Part shown: positions 19,601-28,402 of the stretch, in pieces
Layout of the letters: each line of letters opens with the position of its first letter
Position numbering within the stretch: position 1 is the first letter of the stretch
Source: Oxalobacteraceae sp. CFBP 8761
Lineage (GTDB): Bacteria; Pseudomonadota; Gammaproteobacteria; Burkholderiales; Burkholderiaceae_D
DNA: 64,000 nt
Assembly: GCA_014841595.1 (NCBI GenBank)
Contig: JACYUE010000002.1
Location: forward strand, 930,001-994,000
Direction of reading: 5' to 3'
Translations under genes and position numbers: made by a program
The notes under the pieces: model-generated
The model's input: only the letters and a program-made list of their open reading frames with translations
The model's database searches: none
What the model was told of the DNA's origin: nothing

Positions 19601-20940
19601 TCGAGTTCCGCACCCGTGTTGCCGCAGCGGACGGCGGCGATGGTACGCCGCGCTGGTTGCGCGCCATTGGCTGGTGTGGCCTGAACAAGAACGGCCAGCC
19701 CGAACGCTTCGACGGCGTCACGCTCGATATCGACAGCCAGAAGCACGCCGAGCAGGAACTGCACCGCCTGGCGCGCGAACTGGGCGCAAAGAACCGGGCG
19801 CAGAGCGACTTCCTGTTTACGCTCGCGCACGAACTGCGCAATCCGCTGGCCCCGATCCGCTCGGGCCTGGAGCTGATGCGCATCGGCGCGGCCAGCGGCG
19901 ACGTGCAGGCCATCATGCGGCGCCAGGTCGATCACATGGTGCACCTGGTCGATGATCTGCTCGACATGGCGCGCCTGGCCGAAGGCAAGGTCACGCTGCG
20001 CTGCGAGCGTGTGCTGCTGGCCGACGCGGTGCGCGAAGCCGTCGACATGAGCATGCCGCTGGTCGAGCGTGGCCGCCACGCGCTGGCCGTGCATCTGCCC
20101 GATGGGCACGTGGGCCTGCACGCCGACCGCCATCGCGTGGCCCAGATCCTGAGCAACCTGCTCAACAACGCGGCCAAGTACACGCCGCCGGGCGGTGCGC
20201 TGGAAATCCACGCGCAGATCGAGGGCGACGACGTGGCCATCTCGGTACTGGACAACGGCATCGGCATCGCCGCCGATGCGCTCGAGGGCGTGTTCGACAT
20301 GTATGCGCAGGCCCACGCGGGCGCCGAGATGGCGCAGGGCGGCCTGGGTGTTGGCCTGAACCTCGTGCAGCGCTTGGTGAAGCTGCATGGCGGCCGCGTG
20401 GCCGCCACCAGCGCCGGGGTCGGGCAGGGCAGCCAGTTCACGGTCTGGCTCCCGCTGCCGGCCGACAGCGCGACGCCGCCTGTCGCTGCGGCCGGTACTG
20501 TGCTGCAGGCAGCGCAGACCGACCCGGGCATGCTGCGTATCCTGGTGGTGGACGACAATGTCGATGCGGCCCAGACGCTGCAGGCCCTGCTGGAGATGAA
20601 CGGGCACGCGGTGACGGCCGTGCATGATGGCGCCTCGGCGCTGCTGCAGGCGGCGGCGCTGTTGCCGCAAGTGGTGTTTCTCGATATCGGGCTGCCCGAC
20701 ATGACCGGCTACGACGCGGCCGAAGCGATGCGGCGCATCGCCGGCATGGAGACATCGACGCTGATCGCGCTCACGGGCTGGGGTGCGGAGCAGGACCGGA
20801 AGCGCTCGAGCCAGGCAGGGTTCGATCACCATCTGACCAAGCCAGCCGATTTTTTGATTGTGGAGCAACTGATCCGCGACGTGGCGGAGCGTACGCCGGC
20901 ATCTGGTCCGACAACGTCACAAAACAAACAGCCCGGCTGA
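16696..20940 (+). CDS. Double hybrid sensor kinase (PAS-GAF-HK-REC-PAS-PAS-HK-REC)
   Basis: 1414 aa from ATG 16696. Two complete hybrid-kinase modules lie in one chain: PAS-like (about 50-170), GAF-like (175-345), HisKA with FFSNVSHEFRTPLTLI (His near 361), HATPase (NLLSNAFKFTLHGG near 475), receiver 1 (ILVADDNNDMRAYL near 643, phospho-Asp in LVLSDVMMP), PAS (780-895), second PAS-like (896-1020), HisKA 2 (TLAHELRNPLAPI, His near 1045), HATPase 2 (NLLNNAAKYTPPGG), receiver 2 (ILVVDDNVDAAQ near 1283, Asp in FLDIGLPD). No membrane helix is seen, so it is likely cytoplasmic. The second module closely resembles the kinases at 1610 and 51095. No DNA-binding output domain or neighbouring regulator is present. 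Confidence 0.93.
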   Translation: MPAAQPIALFVNDDMNWLAGGGEMGELIRSMDWSATPLGPLSGWPQSLRTSVSLCLSSTFPILVCWGPDDIQIYNDAYRPICGDLHPAAMGAPFKVVWASALPVVGEAFELAHQGSGAYIRDQQMFLDRSGYLEEANMTFSFSPIRDESGAIGGIFHPITETTVQVLSARRSKGLRDLTASLAGVRSIDDIGTQLASHCAHMTADVPFVLFYQIDPQTGTLALRGNAGLAPGNPLAPLATAFDDSIWPFARSSSSHSVEQADDVAARLGSVACGPYEDAPRSALVLPMTLPGQQELFGFVVAGVSVRRALDADYRNFYALLGAAVNTAVGNVIAYEQEQHRAEELAQIDRAKTAFFSNVSHEFRTPLTLILGPLDDALADAPESMNAIQRQRVELTHRNSLRLLKLVNSLLDFSRIEAGRVQASYVPVDLTRLTVDLAGVFESAMAKGGLEYTVDLQPLTQPVFVDRDMWEKIVFNLLSNAFKFTLHGGVTVTLREHAGMARLSVQDTGTGIPEHELPRMFERFHRIEGAPGRTYEGTGIGLALIQELVRLHGGTIAVSSTFGEGTRFDVDLPFGDAHLPADRIVQAPETMADRQRMGAAFVEEALRWLPDTLEGAATTPAPEPTPDMDMDTSAPAQPEARPRILVADDNNDMRAYLKSLLEPHADVRAVADGQAAYEMALLDPPDLVLSDVMMPRLDGFGLIAKVRASELLRHLPVMLLSARAGEEAKVEGLQAGADDYLVKPFSANELLARIGTQVALGRERRQNARDAQAREAHVRALIDASPAMLWTTDNDSLCTYLSRRWYDYTGRTPEQDLGMGWLENVHPDDAARSGEIFLAASAARQPFSFDYRLRGHDGSYRWFIDAGLPRVNAAGEPDGYVGTVIDVHARKLLQERFERVSEAGDIGVWYADVPFTHFQINAEMALHFGVDMGRAASVSELLAAVEPEDRERLAESVEHAVRAGAPLDLEFRTRVAAADGGDGTPRWLRAIGWCGLNKNGQPERFDGVTLDIDSQKHAEQELHRLARELGAKNRAQSDFLFTLAHELRNPLAPIRSGLELMRIGAASGDVQAIMRRQVDHMVHLVDDLLDMARLAEGKVTLRCERVLLADAVREAVDMSMPLVERGRHALAVHLPDGHVGLHADRHRVAQILSNLLNNAAKYTPPGGALEIHAQIEGDDVAISVLDNGIGIAADALEGVFDMYAQAHAGAEMAQGGLGVGLNLVQRLVKLHGGRVAATSAGVGQGSQFTVWLPLPADSATPPVAAAGTVLQAAQTDPGMLRILVVDDNVDAAQTLQALLEMNGHAVTAVHDGASALLQAAALLPQVVFLDIGLPDMTGYDAAEAMRRIAGMETSTLIALTGWGAEQDRKRSSQAGFDHHLTKPADFLIVEQLIRDVAERTPASGPTTSQNKQPG

Positions 20941-20952
20941 AAAGCCGGGCTG
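20929..20952 (-). terminator. GNRA-loop terminator for the minus-strand lipoprotein gene
   Basis: CAGCCCGGCT (20929-20938), loop GAAA, AGCCGGGCTG (20943-20952). Read on the minus strand the hairpin is followed by TTTGTTTTGTG, so it fits a terminator for the gene ending at 21010. On the plus strand the stem overlaps the stop codon of the kinase and lacks a U-run, though it may protect that 3' end. Confidence 0.7.
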
Positions 20953-21009
20953 CGATGGTGCGCCGAACTCGCCCTGATCTGCAGGGCGCTGTTCGGCTGG
21001 TGACCGCGA

Positions 21010-21411
21010 TTACTTGCCGGTCGTGCCGGTTGGCGGCGTGGTGGTGCTGGTTGGATCGGTGGTCTGTGGGCTGGTGGCGCCTTCTGCGGTGCCGGTCATC
21101 CCCGTGGTGCCGGTGGCGCCAGTCGTGCCCATGGTGCCAGCTGCGCCCGACGTGTCGGTCGTGGTGCCGGTGGTGCCGGCAGCAGCGCCCGTGCCCATGT
21201 CGCCCGTACCGGTGGTGCCGGTGCCCGTTGCGCCAGTGCCGGTGTCACCCATGGTGCCAGTGGCGCCCGAAGTGCCGCTTGGCATGGTGGCCGAGGTGTC
21301 GGCTGGAACGGTCGTGGTGGTCGCTGCTTCGTCTTTCTTGCATGCGCCCAGCAGGGTTGCCAGCACGGCGGCGGTCAGCAGAATTTTTGGTGCCTTGGTC
21401 ATTGCATTCAT
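21010..21411 (-). CDS. Gly/Thr/Ala-rich low-complexity lipoprotein
   Basis: 133 aa beginning [28 protein letters not shown]: a lipoprotein signal peptide with lipobox LGAC, then acidic/charged residues. The rest is almost entirely degenerate repeats of the types TGATGT, TGTTGT and [11 protein letters not shown] with Thr, Gly, Ala and Met, ending in a [13 protein letters not shown] tail. No domain is recognisable. It is probably anchored in the outer membrane or periplasm as a disordered or surface-coating protein. The repeat makes length variation between strains likely. The opposite strand is open too (Val/Pro-rich), but that is a mirror of the repeat. Confidence 0.7.
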   Translation of the reverse strand: MNAMTKAPKILLTAAVLATLLGACKKDEAATTTTVPADTSATMPSGTSGATGTMGDTGTGATGTGTTGTGDMGTGAAAGTTGTTTDTSGAAGTMGTTGATGTTGMTGTAEGATSPQTTDPTSTTTPPTGTTGK

Positions 21412-21692
21412 TTTTTACTCCTCGATTGACGTCTATTTGTGTGCCGCAGATCCCGGACTGCTTGTTGGGACATTGCGGCGCCAGATCGGTTCCACTGTGA
21501 CGCGATGGTCGCTTGTGAAACGTTGAGGGTACCGACGCAATACGCGGCCCCAGTGCGTACTTCAGTGAATCTGTTTCGACTTCAATGCATCTGTGCCAAT
21601 TAGACCGCAAGCCCGACAGCTGGTTCGTTAGATACCGCACACTCACGGGAATCGGTAACATTATTTACACACTTCGTGTGACCGCCGGTGTT

Positions 21693-22670
21693 CTAGGAGC
21701 CCAGGTGAACATCGCCCGCCACGGACATCGGATCGTTCACTGTTGCCTTGTCTTTCTGGCCAAGCTGTTCCAGTAAAACCGGTACCTCGGCGGCAAGTTC
21801 CCGGGCCAGATAACCGAGCGTTCCCAGGCGCTCTGCAAGCCGGTCGCCGGCGCGTGCATGCAGCGCGACGCCCCAGCAGGCCGCCTGCGCTTCGGTCGCG
21901 CCGCGCGCCAGCAGGCCGCCGATGATGCCCGCGAGGACGTCGCCCGAGCCCGAACTGGCCAGTCCGATATTGCCGGCGCCTTCGTGCTGCCACAGCGTGC
22001 CATCCGGCGCGGCGATCACGGTGCGCGCGCCCTTGAGTGCGATGACGGCGTTCCAGTCGCGCGCCGCGGCCAGGGCCGGCCCATCGGGCAGGCCGGCGAT
22101 GCAATCCTTGTCGATGCCCGTCAGGTGCGCCATTTCGCCGCAGTGCGGCGTCATGATCACGGGACGCTCGAAGCGCATCGGCTTGCCCGCGGGCCAGTCC
22201 TCTGGTGGATGAAGCAGGATGTCCATGGCACAGGCGTCGAGCACCAGCCCGACGTCCGCTTCAACCAGGCGGGGCAGCAGTGCATGCACCAGGCGCGCCG
22301 TGCTCGCTTCGTCGCGCATGCCGGGACCGATCAGTACTGCATTCACGCGATCGGCCAGCGGATCGAGGCTGGCCACCGCATCGAGGCTGAAGCCATCGGT
22401 ATCGTGCTCGGTCAGGCCAATCACACGCGCCTCGGGCATTGCCAGCGCGACCAGCTGGGCGACACTGGCGCCGGTCGCGATCGTGAGCTTGCCGGCCCCG
22501 GCGCGCAGTGCGGCGGTGGCCGCCAGGATGATGGCGCCCGGCATCTCGCGCGAGCCGCCGATGATCAGGATGTGGCCGCGCATTTCCTTGTCGCCTCCGG
22601 TGCCCGGCTGCGGCAGCGGCCAGGCGGCCAGCATGCCTGCATCGACATCGTGTACCTGGTTCTTGTCCAT
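21693..22670 (-). CDS. nnrD: ADP-dependent NAD(P)H-hydrate dehydratase (NnrD domain only)
   Basis: 325 aa from the ATG at 22670 (MDKNQVHDVDAGMLAAWPLPQPGTGGDKEMRG); upstream in-frame sequence belongs to the preceding gene. Ribokinase-like fold motifs: RGHILIIGGSREMPGAIILAATAAL near the N-terminus, PVIMTPHCGEMAHLTG in the middle, ALKGARTVIAAPDG, and GNIGLASSGSGDVLAGIIGGLLARG with the catalytic Asp near 245. It repairs hydrated NADH/NADPH using ADP. The epimerase half (NnrE/YjeF_N), which is fused in many proteobacteria, is absent here. It starts 11 bp after the histidine-phosphatase gene, so the two are likely co-transcribed. Confidence 0.92.
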   Translation of the reverse strand: MDKNQVHDVDAGMLAAWPLPQPGTGGDKEMRGHILIIGGSREMPGAIILAATAALRAGAGKLTIATGASVAQLVALAMPEARVIGLTEHDTDGFSLDAVASLDPLADRVNAVLIGPGMRDEASTARLVHALLPRLVEADVGLVLDACAMDILLHPPEDWPAGKPMRFERPVIMTPHCGEMAHLTGIDKDCIAGLPDGPALAAARDWNAVIALKGARTVIAAPDGTLWQHEGAGNIGLASSGSGDVLAGIIGGLLARGATEAQAACWGVALHARAGDRLAERLGTLGYLARELAAEVPVLLEQLGQKDKATVNDPMSVAGDVHLGS

Positions 22671-22681
22671 GGCGGATGACC

Positions 22682-23455
22682 TTACGCGTTGGGGGCGGAT
22701 GCGACGTCCCTGGCCACGGTGACCGGTGTGCCGGTCTCCTCCAGCGGCGCGACGAAATTGACCAGGCGCAGCGCCAGATCGCCGCGCTTGCCGGCCTCGG
22801 GATCGAATTCGTACGAGGTGACGGAACAGTTCGGGACATCGCCGTTGCGATCGAACTCGAGGATCTGCGCTTCGGTGAGATGCTCGAACAGGTAGCGGAA
22901 GCAATTGACCGTGACCTGGTGCGCGACGATCAGCACACGCTCGCCGGCAAATTCCCGTTCCAGCGTATCCATGACACTGCGCAGGCGCAGGATGACGTCG
23001 CACCAGCTTTCGCCGCCAGGAGGGCGGAAATAGAACTTGCCAACGTGATGGCGCTGCTCGTACAGATCGGGGAAGTCGTGCGCGATACCGTGCGTCGTCA
23101 GGCGGTCAAGGACGCCAAATTCCTTTTCGCGCAGGCGCTCGTCTTCGCGCACGCACAGGCCGTCGCGGTCGAGGTGGCGCATCACGAGGTTGGCCGTATC
23201 GGTGGCGCGCACGTACGGCGAATGCAGCACGACGGTCGGGCGCTGCGCTGCGGGGAGCGATGCGAACCAGGCGCCGAGGGCGTCGGACTGGCGCTCGCCA
23301 AGGTCGGACAATGGCACGTCGACGTCGCGCTCGGCGATGTCGATGCGGTGTCCTGCTGCTGCTTCAGCCAGGTCGCGGGCGACGTTGCCGGCGCTTTGTC
23401 CGTGCCGCACGACCCATATTTCCTGTGGCCATTTTTGTTCCATGAAGTCCGCCAA
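22682..23455 (-). CDS. Histidine phosphatase family protein (phosphoglycerate-mutase-like)
   Basis: 257 aa; the ATG at 23443 (MEQKWPQEIWVVRHGQSAGNVARDLAE) is an alternative start four residues in. The RHGQS catalytic motif lies near residue 18, a second basic cluster in LHSPYVRATDTA, the acidic residue in REKEFGVLDRLTTHG, and the second active-site His in VLIVAHQVTVNCFRYLFE. Family members dephosphorylate sugars, cofactors or metabolites; the substrate is not evident. It is in an apparent operon with nnrD and follows the cystine transporter gene on the same strand. Confidence 0.9.
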   Translation of the reverse strand: MADFMEQKWPQEIWVVRHGQSAGNVARDLAEAAAGHRIDIAERDVDVPLSDLGERQSDALGAWFASLPAAQRPTVVLHSPYVRATDTANLVMRHLDRDGLCVREDERLREKEFGVLDRLTTHGIAHDFPDLYEQRHHVGKFYFRPPGGESWCDVILRLRSVMDTLEREFAGERVLIVAHQVTVNCFRYLFEHLTEAQILEFDRNGDVPNCSVTSYEFDPEAGKRGDLALRLVNFVAPLEETGTPVTVARDVASAPNA

Positions 23456-23538
23456 AAAGTTATCTTGGCGTCATCATAGAAGGTTTCACGACGGCCTCAG
23501 CGCACGATTGTTCCGTGCACGGAAACCGTCAGGCGGCG

Positions 23539-24939
23539 TCAGACGGCCCGCGCCTCGCTGTCCAGGTTGATGTCGGCATCGTCGTCAAACACCCGCATGT
23601 CGGTCTGTCCCATGACCCGGCTGGTGACGGTGCCGGCAGCGATCGAGCCGCTGACATTCAGCGCCGTGCGGCCCATGTCGATCAGCGGTTCGACCGAAAT
23701 CAACAGACCAGCGAGCGCCACCGGCAGGTCCATCGCCGACAGCACGATCAGCGCCGCGAAGGTGGCGCCGCCGCCGACACCGGCCACGCCGATCGAGCCG
23801 AAGGCGATGATCGCCAGCAGCGGCAGCAGGAACGCGGCCGTGAACGGATCGACGCCCACCGTCGGCGCGATCATCACCGCCAGCATGGCCGGGTAGATGC
23901 CGGCGCAGCCGTTCTGGCCGATCGTGGCGCCAAACGACGCGGCAAAGTTGGCCGTGCCCTCCGGCGTGCCCAGGCGCGCGGTCTGCGTGGCCACGCTCAT
24001 CGGGATCGAGCCCGCGCTGGTGCGCGAAGTGAACGCGAAGACCAGCACCGGGAAGATCTTCTTCACGTAGCGCCAGGGCTTCAGGCCGGCCGCTGCGACC
24101 ATCGCCAGGTGGACACAGAACATCAGCGCCAGCGCGGCGTACGATGCGACGACGAAGTTGAGCAGGCCAAGAATGTCTTGCCAGCTCGAGCTCGAGACGA
24201 CCTTGGCCATCAGCGCGAACACGCCGTAGGGGGTCAGGCGCAGCACGAGCGTGACCATGCGCATCACGATCACGTGCGCCACGTGCACGAAACTGCTGAA
24301 CGACGTGAAGACTTCCGGCTTCTTGCCGGCGATGCCGGTGGCCGAGACGCCGATGAAGATCGCGAACACCACCACGGCGATGGTCGAGGTCTTGCGCGCG
24401 CCGGTCATGTCGAGGAACGGGTTGGCCGGGATGAAGGACAGCAGCAGCGACGGCAGCGACAGTTCCTTGGCCGCAGCGAGATTGCCCTGCATGTATTCGC
24501 CGCGCGCGACTTCGGCGGCGGTGGAGGTCAGGCCGACCGCAGTCAGGCCGAACAGCTTGGCCATCAGGATGCCGATCGAGGCCGCCACGATGGTCGTGAT
24601 GAGCAGGATGCCGATTGTGAGCGTGCTGATCTTGCCGAGCGACGAGGCATCGCGCAGCTTCAGGATCGCCTGGATGATCGAGACCATGATCAATGGAATG
24701 ATGATCATCTGCAGCAGCTGGACATAGCCGCTGCCGATCACGTTCAGCCATTCATTGGTGGCCTTGATTTCCGGCCCACCCACGTCATACATCACCTGTA
24801 ACGCGGCGCCGAGCACGACGCCAAGGCCAAGGCCGGCGAACACGCGCTTGGTGAACGAGACGTGATTGGCCTGCAACCGGTACAGGAAGACGCAGACGGC
24901 CAGGGCAATGGCCAGGTTGAGCAGGACGGGAAGTGTCAT
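23539..24939 (-). CDS. tcyP: L-cystine/dicarboxylate:cation symporter (TcyP-like)
   Basis: 466 aa with about eight to ten hydrophobic segments. It belongs to the DAACS (glutamate/dicarboxylate symporter) family: [17 protein letters not shown], the helical hairpin [16 protein letters not shown] with the Ser-rich tip, [25 protein letters not shown], and [17 protein letters not shown]. The overall sequence resembles the TcyP/YdjN cystine importers more than DctA or GltP. It would import cystine with sodium or protons. The N-terminus [23 protein letters not shown] starts directly with TM1. It is probably expressed upstream of the phosphatase-nnrD pair. Confidence 0.88.
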   Translation of the reverse strand: MTLPVLLNLAIALAVCVFLYRLQANHVSFTKRVFAGLGLGVVLGAALQVMYDVGGPEIKATNEWLNVIGSGYVQLLQMIIIPLIMVSIIQAILKLRDASSLGKISTLTIGILLITTIVAASIGILMAKLFGLTAVGLTSTAAEVARGEYMQGNLAAAKELSLPSLLLSFIPANPFLDMTGARKTSTIAVVVFAIFIGVSATGIAGKKPEVFTSFSSFVHVAHVIVMRMVTLVLRLTPYGVFALMAKVVSSSSWQDILGLLNFVVASYAALALMFCVHLAMVAAAGLKPWRYVKKIFPVLVFAFTSRTSAGSIPMSVATQTARLGTPEGTANFAASFGATIGQNGCAGIYPAMLAVMIAPTVGVDPFTAAFLLPLLAIIAFGSIGVAGVGGGATFAALIVLSAMDLPVALAGLLISVEPLIDMGRTALNVSGSIAAGTVTSRVMGQTDMRVFDDDADINLDSEARAV

Positions 24940-25192
24940 GGGGGCTTCGTTGGGACGGCGTGGACAATCATGTCATTTTATCGACAAAGTTGCCTGTTCA
25001 CAGTGCGCTTGTCATTTTTGCCAAGGCACAGCCTGGACCGGCGGCCAGCAGGTTGTTGCGGACCAGCGACGCCTGTCCCGTGTTGTACAGGGAACCCGTC
25101 AATCTCGCGTTCGATACTTCCCATGGATAAGGATAAGTTTCTATAATCCAATAAAGCACCAACTTATTCCTCCTCACGTCAGCCTAGCGAAC

Positions 25193-26998
25193 ATGTTCAA
25201 ACATCTCAGCATCAAGTCGCGCCTCATTTTCGTCATCGCGTTCCTTGCGGTCGAACTCATTGCCGGCGCCGTCATCGGCATCTACAACCTCGGCACAGCC
25301 AACGCTGAGCTCAAGCAGATGTACGATCGCCGCCTGGTCGGATTGAGCCAGGCCGGGGAGGTCACGCAGCTGATCACGGCAAACCAGCTGACCGTGGCCA
25401 AGGCGGTCACTATGGACGATGCCGCCCAGCGCAGCGCTGCAATGGACACCGTCCAAGCGACGAGCGCCACCATCAACCAGCTGTGGGGCCAGTTCACGCA
25501 AATCCCGATGAGCGAGAAGGAGCGGGCGCTGGTCGCGGAGATCGCCGCGGCGCGCAAGGCGTTCCTCGATGGCGGCCTGTTGCCGGCAGTGGCCGCGATC
25601 CGCGCCAATGACAATGCGCAGGCGATCCAGCTGCTGAACGGGCCGATGACGCAGCTTTATGCATCGCTCAATACGCTGGGCATCCGGCTGATCGACGAGC
25701 AGCAGGCTGCGGCGCTGGCCGAATACCGGGCCTCACAGGCGACCTTTGAACTGGTGCGCGCGGTGTGCCTGGCCGGCCTGGCCTTTGGCCTCATCATGGC
25801 CGCGCTGGTTGGGTACCTGCTGGTGCGCGCGATCGTGCGCCCGATCGAGCAGGCCGTGAAGATCGCCGGCGCCGTCGCCCAGGGCGACCTGACCCAGACC
25901 ATCGAGGTCACGTCGACTGACGAAACCGGCCGTCTGCTGCAGGCGCTCAAGGACATGAACGAATCGCTCGTGCGCATTGTCGGCCAGGTCCGCACCGGTA
26001 CCGACAATATCGCCACCGCCTCAAGCGAAATTGCCGCTGGCAATCTGGATCTGTCGTCGCGCACCGAGCAGCAGGCCGGCTCGCTGGAAGAAACCGCTTC
26101 GTCGATGGAAGAACTGACGTCGACCGTCAAGCAGAACGCCGACAATGCGCGCCAGGCCAATGCACTGGCCACGTCGGCATCGGAAGTAGCGGGCAAGGGC
26201 GGCGCCGTGGTGGCGCAGGTGGTGCAGACGATGGGCGCGATCAATACGTCGGCCACCCGCATCGTCGACATCATCGCCGTGATCGACGGCATCGCGTTCC
26301 AGACCAATATCCTGGCCCTGAACGCGGCCGTCGAGGCGGCGCGCGCCGGCGAGCAGGGCCGCGGCTTTGCCGTCGTGGCGGGCGAGGTGCGCAGCCTGGC
26401 GCAGCGCAGCGCGGCGGCGGCCAAGGAAATCAAGGTGCTGATCGACGATTCGGTCGAGAAAGTGCACCACGGCTCGGAACTGGTGGACCGCGCCGGTACG
26501 ACGATGGCCGAAATCGTGCAAAGCGTGAACCGCGTGACCGACATCATGTCCGAGATCACCGCGGCCAGCCAGGAACAGACGGCCGGCATCGAGCAGATCA
26601 ACGGCGCCGTGGCGCAGATGGATCAGGTGACGACGCAAAATGCGGCGCTGGTCGAACAGGCGTCGGCAGCGGCGACGTCGCTGCAGGAAGAAGCGGCCAA
26701 GCTGGCGCAGACCGTGGGGGCGTTCAAGCTTGCTACGCCGGCAGGCGTGCGCGCAGTCGTGGCCAAGCCGCGCGTGGTCACCGGTGCGCCGAAGATAGTG
26801 GCCAACGCGGCGCCGAAGCCGGTGGAGAAGGCGCCTGCGAAGTTGCCTGCAAAGTTGTCTACGAAGGCGCCGGTAAAACCGGTCGTGACAAAAGCCCGCA
26901 CCGACGCCGCGCCAGTCGCGAAGCCGGTGAAGCCAGCGAAGGCAGCGAACGCAGAGACCGCCAACGCCAGCGCCGGCGACGGCTGGGAAGAGTTCTGA
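25193..26998 (+). CDS. Methyl-accepting chemotaxis protein
   Basis: 601 aa from ATG 25193 ([27 protein letters not shown]1); a longer in-frame reading upstream is not expected to be used. Layout: periplasmic four-helix-bundle sensor (about 35-190), TM2 ([25 protein letters not shown]), HAMP, and a Tar-class signalling hairpin with [44 protein letters not shown] at the tip. After the methylation helices a long Ala/Pro/Lys tail ends in GDGWEEF, resembling the NWETF-type pentapeptide that recruits CheR/CheB. A -10-like TATAAT lies at 25142-25147 but no convincing -35 is seen. No other chemotaxis gene is nearby. Confidence 0.95.
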   Translation: MFKHLSIKSRLIFVIAFLAVELIAGAVIGIYNLGTANAELKQMYDRRLVGLSQAGEVTQLITANQLTVAKAVTMDDAAQRSAAMDTVQATSATINQLWGQFTQIPMSEKERALVAEIAAARKAFLDGGLLPAVAAIRANDNAQAIQLLNGPMTQLYASLNTLGIRLIDEQQAAALAEYRASQATFELVRAVCLAGLAFGLIMAALVGYLLVRAIVRPIEQAVKIAGAVAQGDLTQTIEVTSTDETGRLLQALKDMNESLVRIVGQVRTGTDNIATASSEIAAGNLDLSSRTEQQAGSLEETASSMEELTSTVKQNADNARQANALATSASEVAGKGGAVVAQVVQTMGAINTSATRIVDIIAVIDGIAFQTNILALNAAVEAARAGEQGRGFAVVAGEVRSLAQRSAAAAKEIKVLIDDSVEKVHHGSELVDRAGTTMAEIVQSVNRVTDIMSEITAASQEQTAGIEQINGAVAQMDQVTTQNAALVEQASAAATSLQEEAAKLAQTVGAFKLATPAGVRAVVAKPRVVTGAPKIVANAAPKPVEKAPAKLPAKLSTKAPVKPVVTKARTDAAPVAKPVKPAKAANAETANASAGDGWEEF

Positions 26999-27007
26999 CG
27001 CAGTCCG

Positions 27008-27032
27008 GGGTTGGCGGCCCGGCCGCCAATCC
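27008..27032. terminator. Hairpin between convergent chemoreceptor and ABC permease genes
   Basis: An 11-bp stem (27008-27018 with 27022-27032, one G-T wobble; core TTGGCGGC/GCCGCCAA) has a 3-nt loop. It lies 10 bp after the chemoreceptor stop and abuts the stop of the convergent permease. There is no U-run. Confidence 0.5.
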
Positions 27033-28402
27033 TACCGTACCGTGCGCAAGGTGCGCAGCCCCGCCGCCAGCAGCAGCAAGGCCAGCACGGCCAGCGCCAG
27101 CAACTGCCCCGTCGCCAGCGTCCCCTTCATCGCGCTACCGTCATACACGGGCAGTTTCGCCGCATCGCTTGGTGTGAACGGCCGCTCTTCGAACAGGTAC
27201 GGATAGAAGAACTGCCGCAGCTGCGTGTGATACGCCCCGATCCGGTCGTGGTACGCCAGTTGCGAGGCCAGGTCGGTATCGGCCAGCCGGTGCAGCAGCA
27301 CCTGCACGTTCACCGACGCCAGCAGCAGCCCGGCGCGCGCGGTCCAGTCTTCGCGCGCCATCATGCTGGCGCGGTACTGCGCCACGCTTGGCGCCACCGC
27401 GTCGTCGCCCGCCTGGTGCATCGCGTAATACCATTTCCAGTGGAAGCGCCCGGTGACCGGCGCCGTGTCCTTCCATTCGGGATGCGTGCGGAAGAATTTC
27501 TCGAACGTCTCCATCTTGGGCACGTCCCACGCCGAGTGCACGGCCTGGCGTTGCGCCAGCGCCAGCTCGACCCCCTTCGACACCGGCGACAGGCGCGCGA
27601 TGCCGGCATCGGCCAGTGTCGGCAGGATCATCGTCAGTCCCACCAGGCTCGCCAGCAGGATCGCGGCGCTGCCGGCCGACGTGCGCGCACGCGCCGCCAC
27701 CCAGGCCGCCAGACCGAACCAGAACGCCAGGTACAGCGTCGCGACCAGCGCAATCTGGCCGAAGCCCGTCACGCCGGCGCCGGCGATGAACGCGCCCACG
27801 GCCAGTGGCAGCAGCGCAGCGAGCCATAGCAATCCATAGCGCAGGCCGACGCGGCGGCGCCAGGTATCGGCCGCGCCTTTGGGCAGGGACGCCAGCAGGC
27901 GCAGGCGGCCGGCTTCGCGTTCGCTCGAGACGAGATCATGCATCAGCGCGATGACGAACAGCGGCGTCAGGTACACCAGCACGAACGCAAAATCGAAGCG
28001 CCCCGGCATGGCCAGCTCGGGATTGATCGACTCGGATTCATACAGCTGCGACTGCAACCCGAGAATCCGCACGCGCAGCGCCGACGGCTGCAGATCGCGC
28101 CCGCCGATGGCGGCAAACGCCAGTGGCGACGGCGGATTGACGGTCAGGTGCGGCAGGTAGTAGCCGACCGCGCCGGCTTCGGCGCTCCCGGTTTTGCTGA
28201 CAGCGCGTAACTGCGTAGCCAGGATGGCCGCATGGTCATGTGCGTGGCTTGCGGCGATGCGCTCAAGCGTGGCGCGCTGCTGGTTCACGGCGTGCAGGCC
28301 GGTCCAGACCGACAGCGCGGACAGCAGCGCCAGCAGCACGACGGCGCCGACAGCCAGGCGCGAGTGCGCGATCTGGCGCAGTTCAAGAAAGTACGTTTTC
28401 AT
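27032..28402 (-). CDS. ABC transporter permease, DUF3526 family
   Basis: 456 aa. An N-terminal transmembrane helix (AVGAVVLLALLSALSVWTGLHAV) is followed by a large extracytoplasmic loop of about 130 residues, then a cluster of five or six helices from about residue 150, a second loop, and a final helix LLALAVLALLLLAAGL. The loop-rich arrangement with SSEREAGRLRLLASLP just before a cytoplasmic turn is typical of DUF3526/ABC-2 permeases. It overlaps the upstream permease by 4 bp, indicating translational coupling. With the ATPase and second permease it forms a complete exporter; the substrate is unknown. Confidence 0.9.
   Translation of the reverse strand: MKTYFLELRQIAHSRLAVGAVVLLALLSALSVWTGLHAVNQQRATLERIAASHAHDHAAILATQLRAVSKTGSAEAGAVGYYLPHLTVNPPSPLAFAAIGGRDLQPSALRVRILGLQSQLYESESINPELAMPGRFDFAFVLVYLTPLFVIALMHDLVSSEREAGRLRLLASLPKGAADTWRRRVGLRYGLLWLAALLPLAVGAFIAGAGVTGFGQIALVATLYLAFWFGLAAWVAARARTSAGSAAILLASLVGLTMILPTLADAGIARLSPVSKGVELALAQRQAVHSAWDVPKMETFEKFFRTHPEWKDTAPVTGRFHWKWYYAMHQAGDDAVAPSVAQYRASMMAREDWTARAGLLLASVNVQVLLHRLADTDLASQLAYHDRIGAYHTQLRQFFYPYLFEERPFTPSDAAKLPVYDGSAMKGTLATGQLLALAVLALLLLAAGLRTLRTVR

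Noticed and set aside
25106..25192. Full sigma70 or sigma28 promoter for the chemoreceptor gene
   Set aside because: A TATAAT is present at 25142, but no -35 at usable distance and no sigma28-like GCCGATAA.
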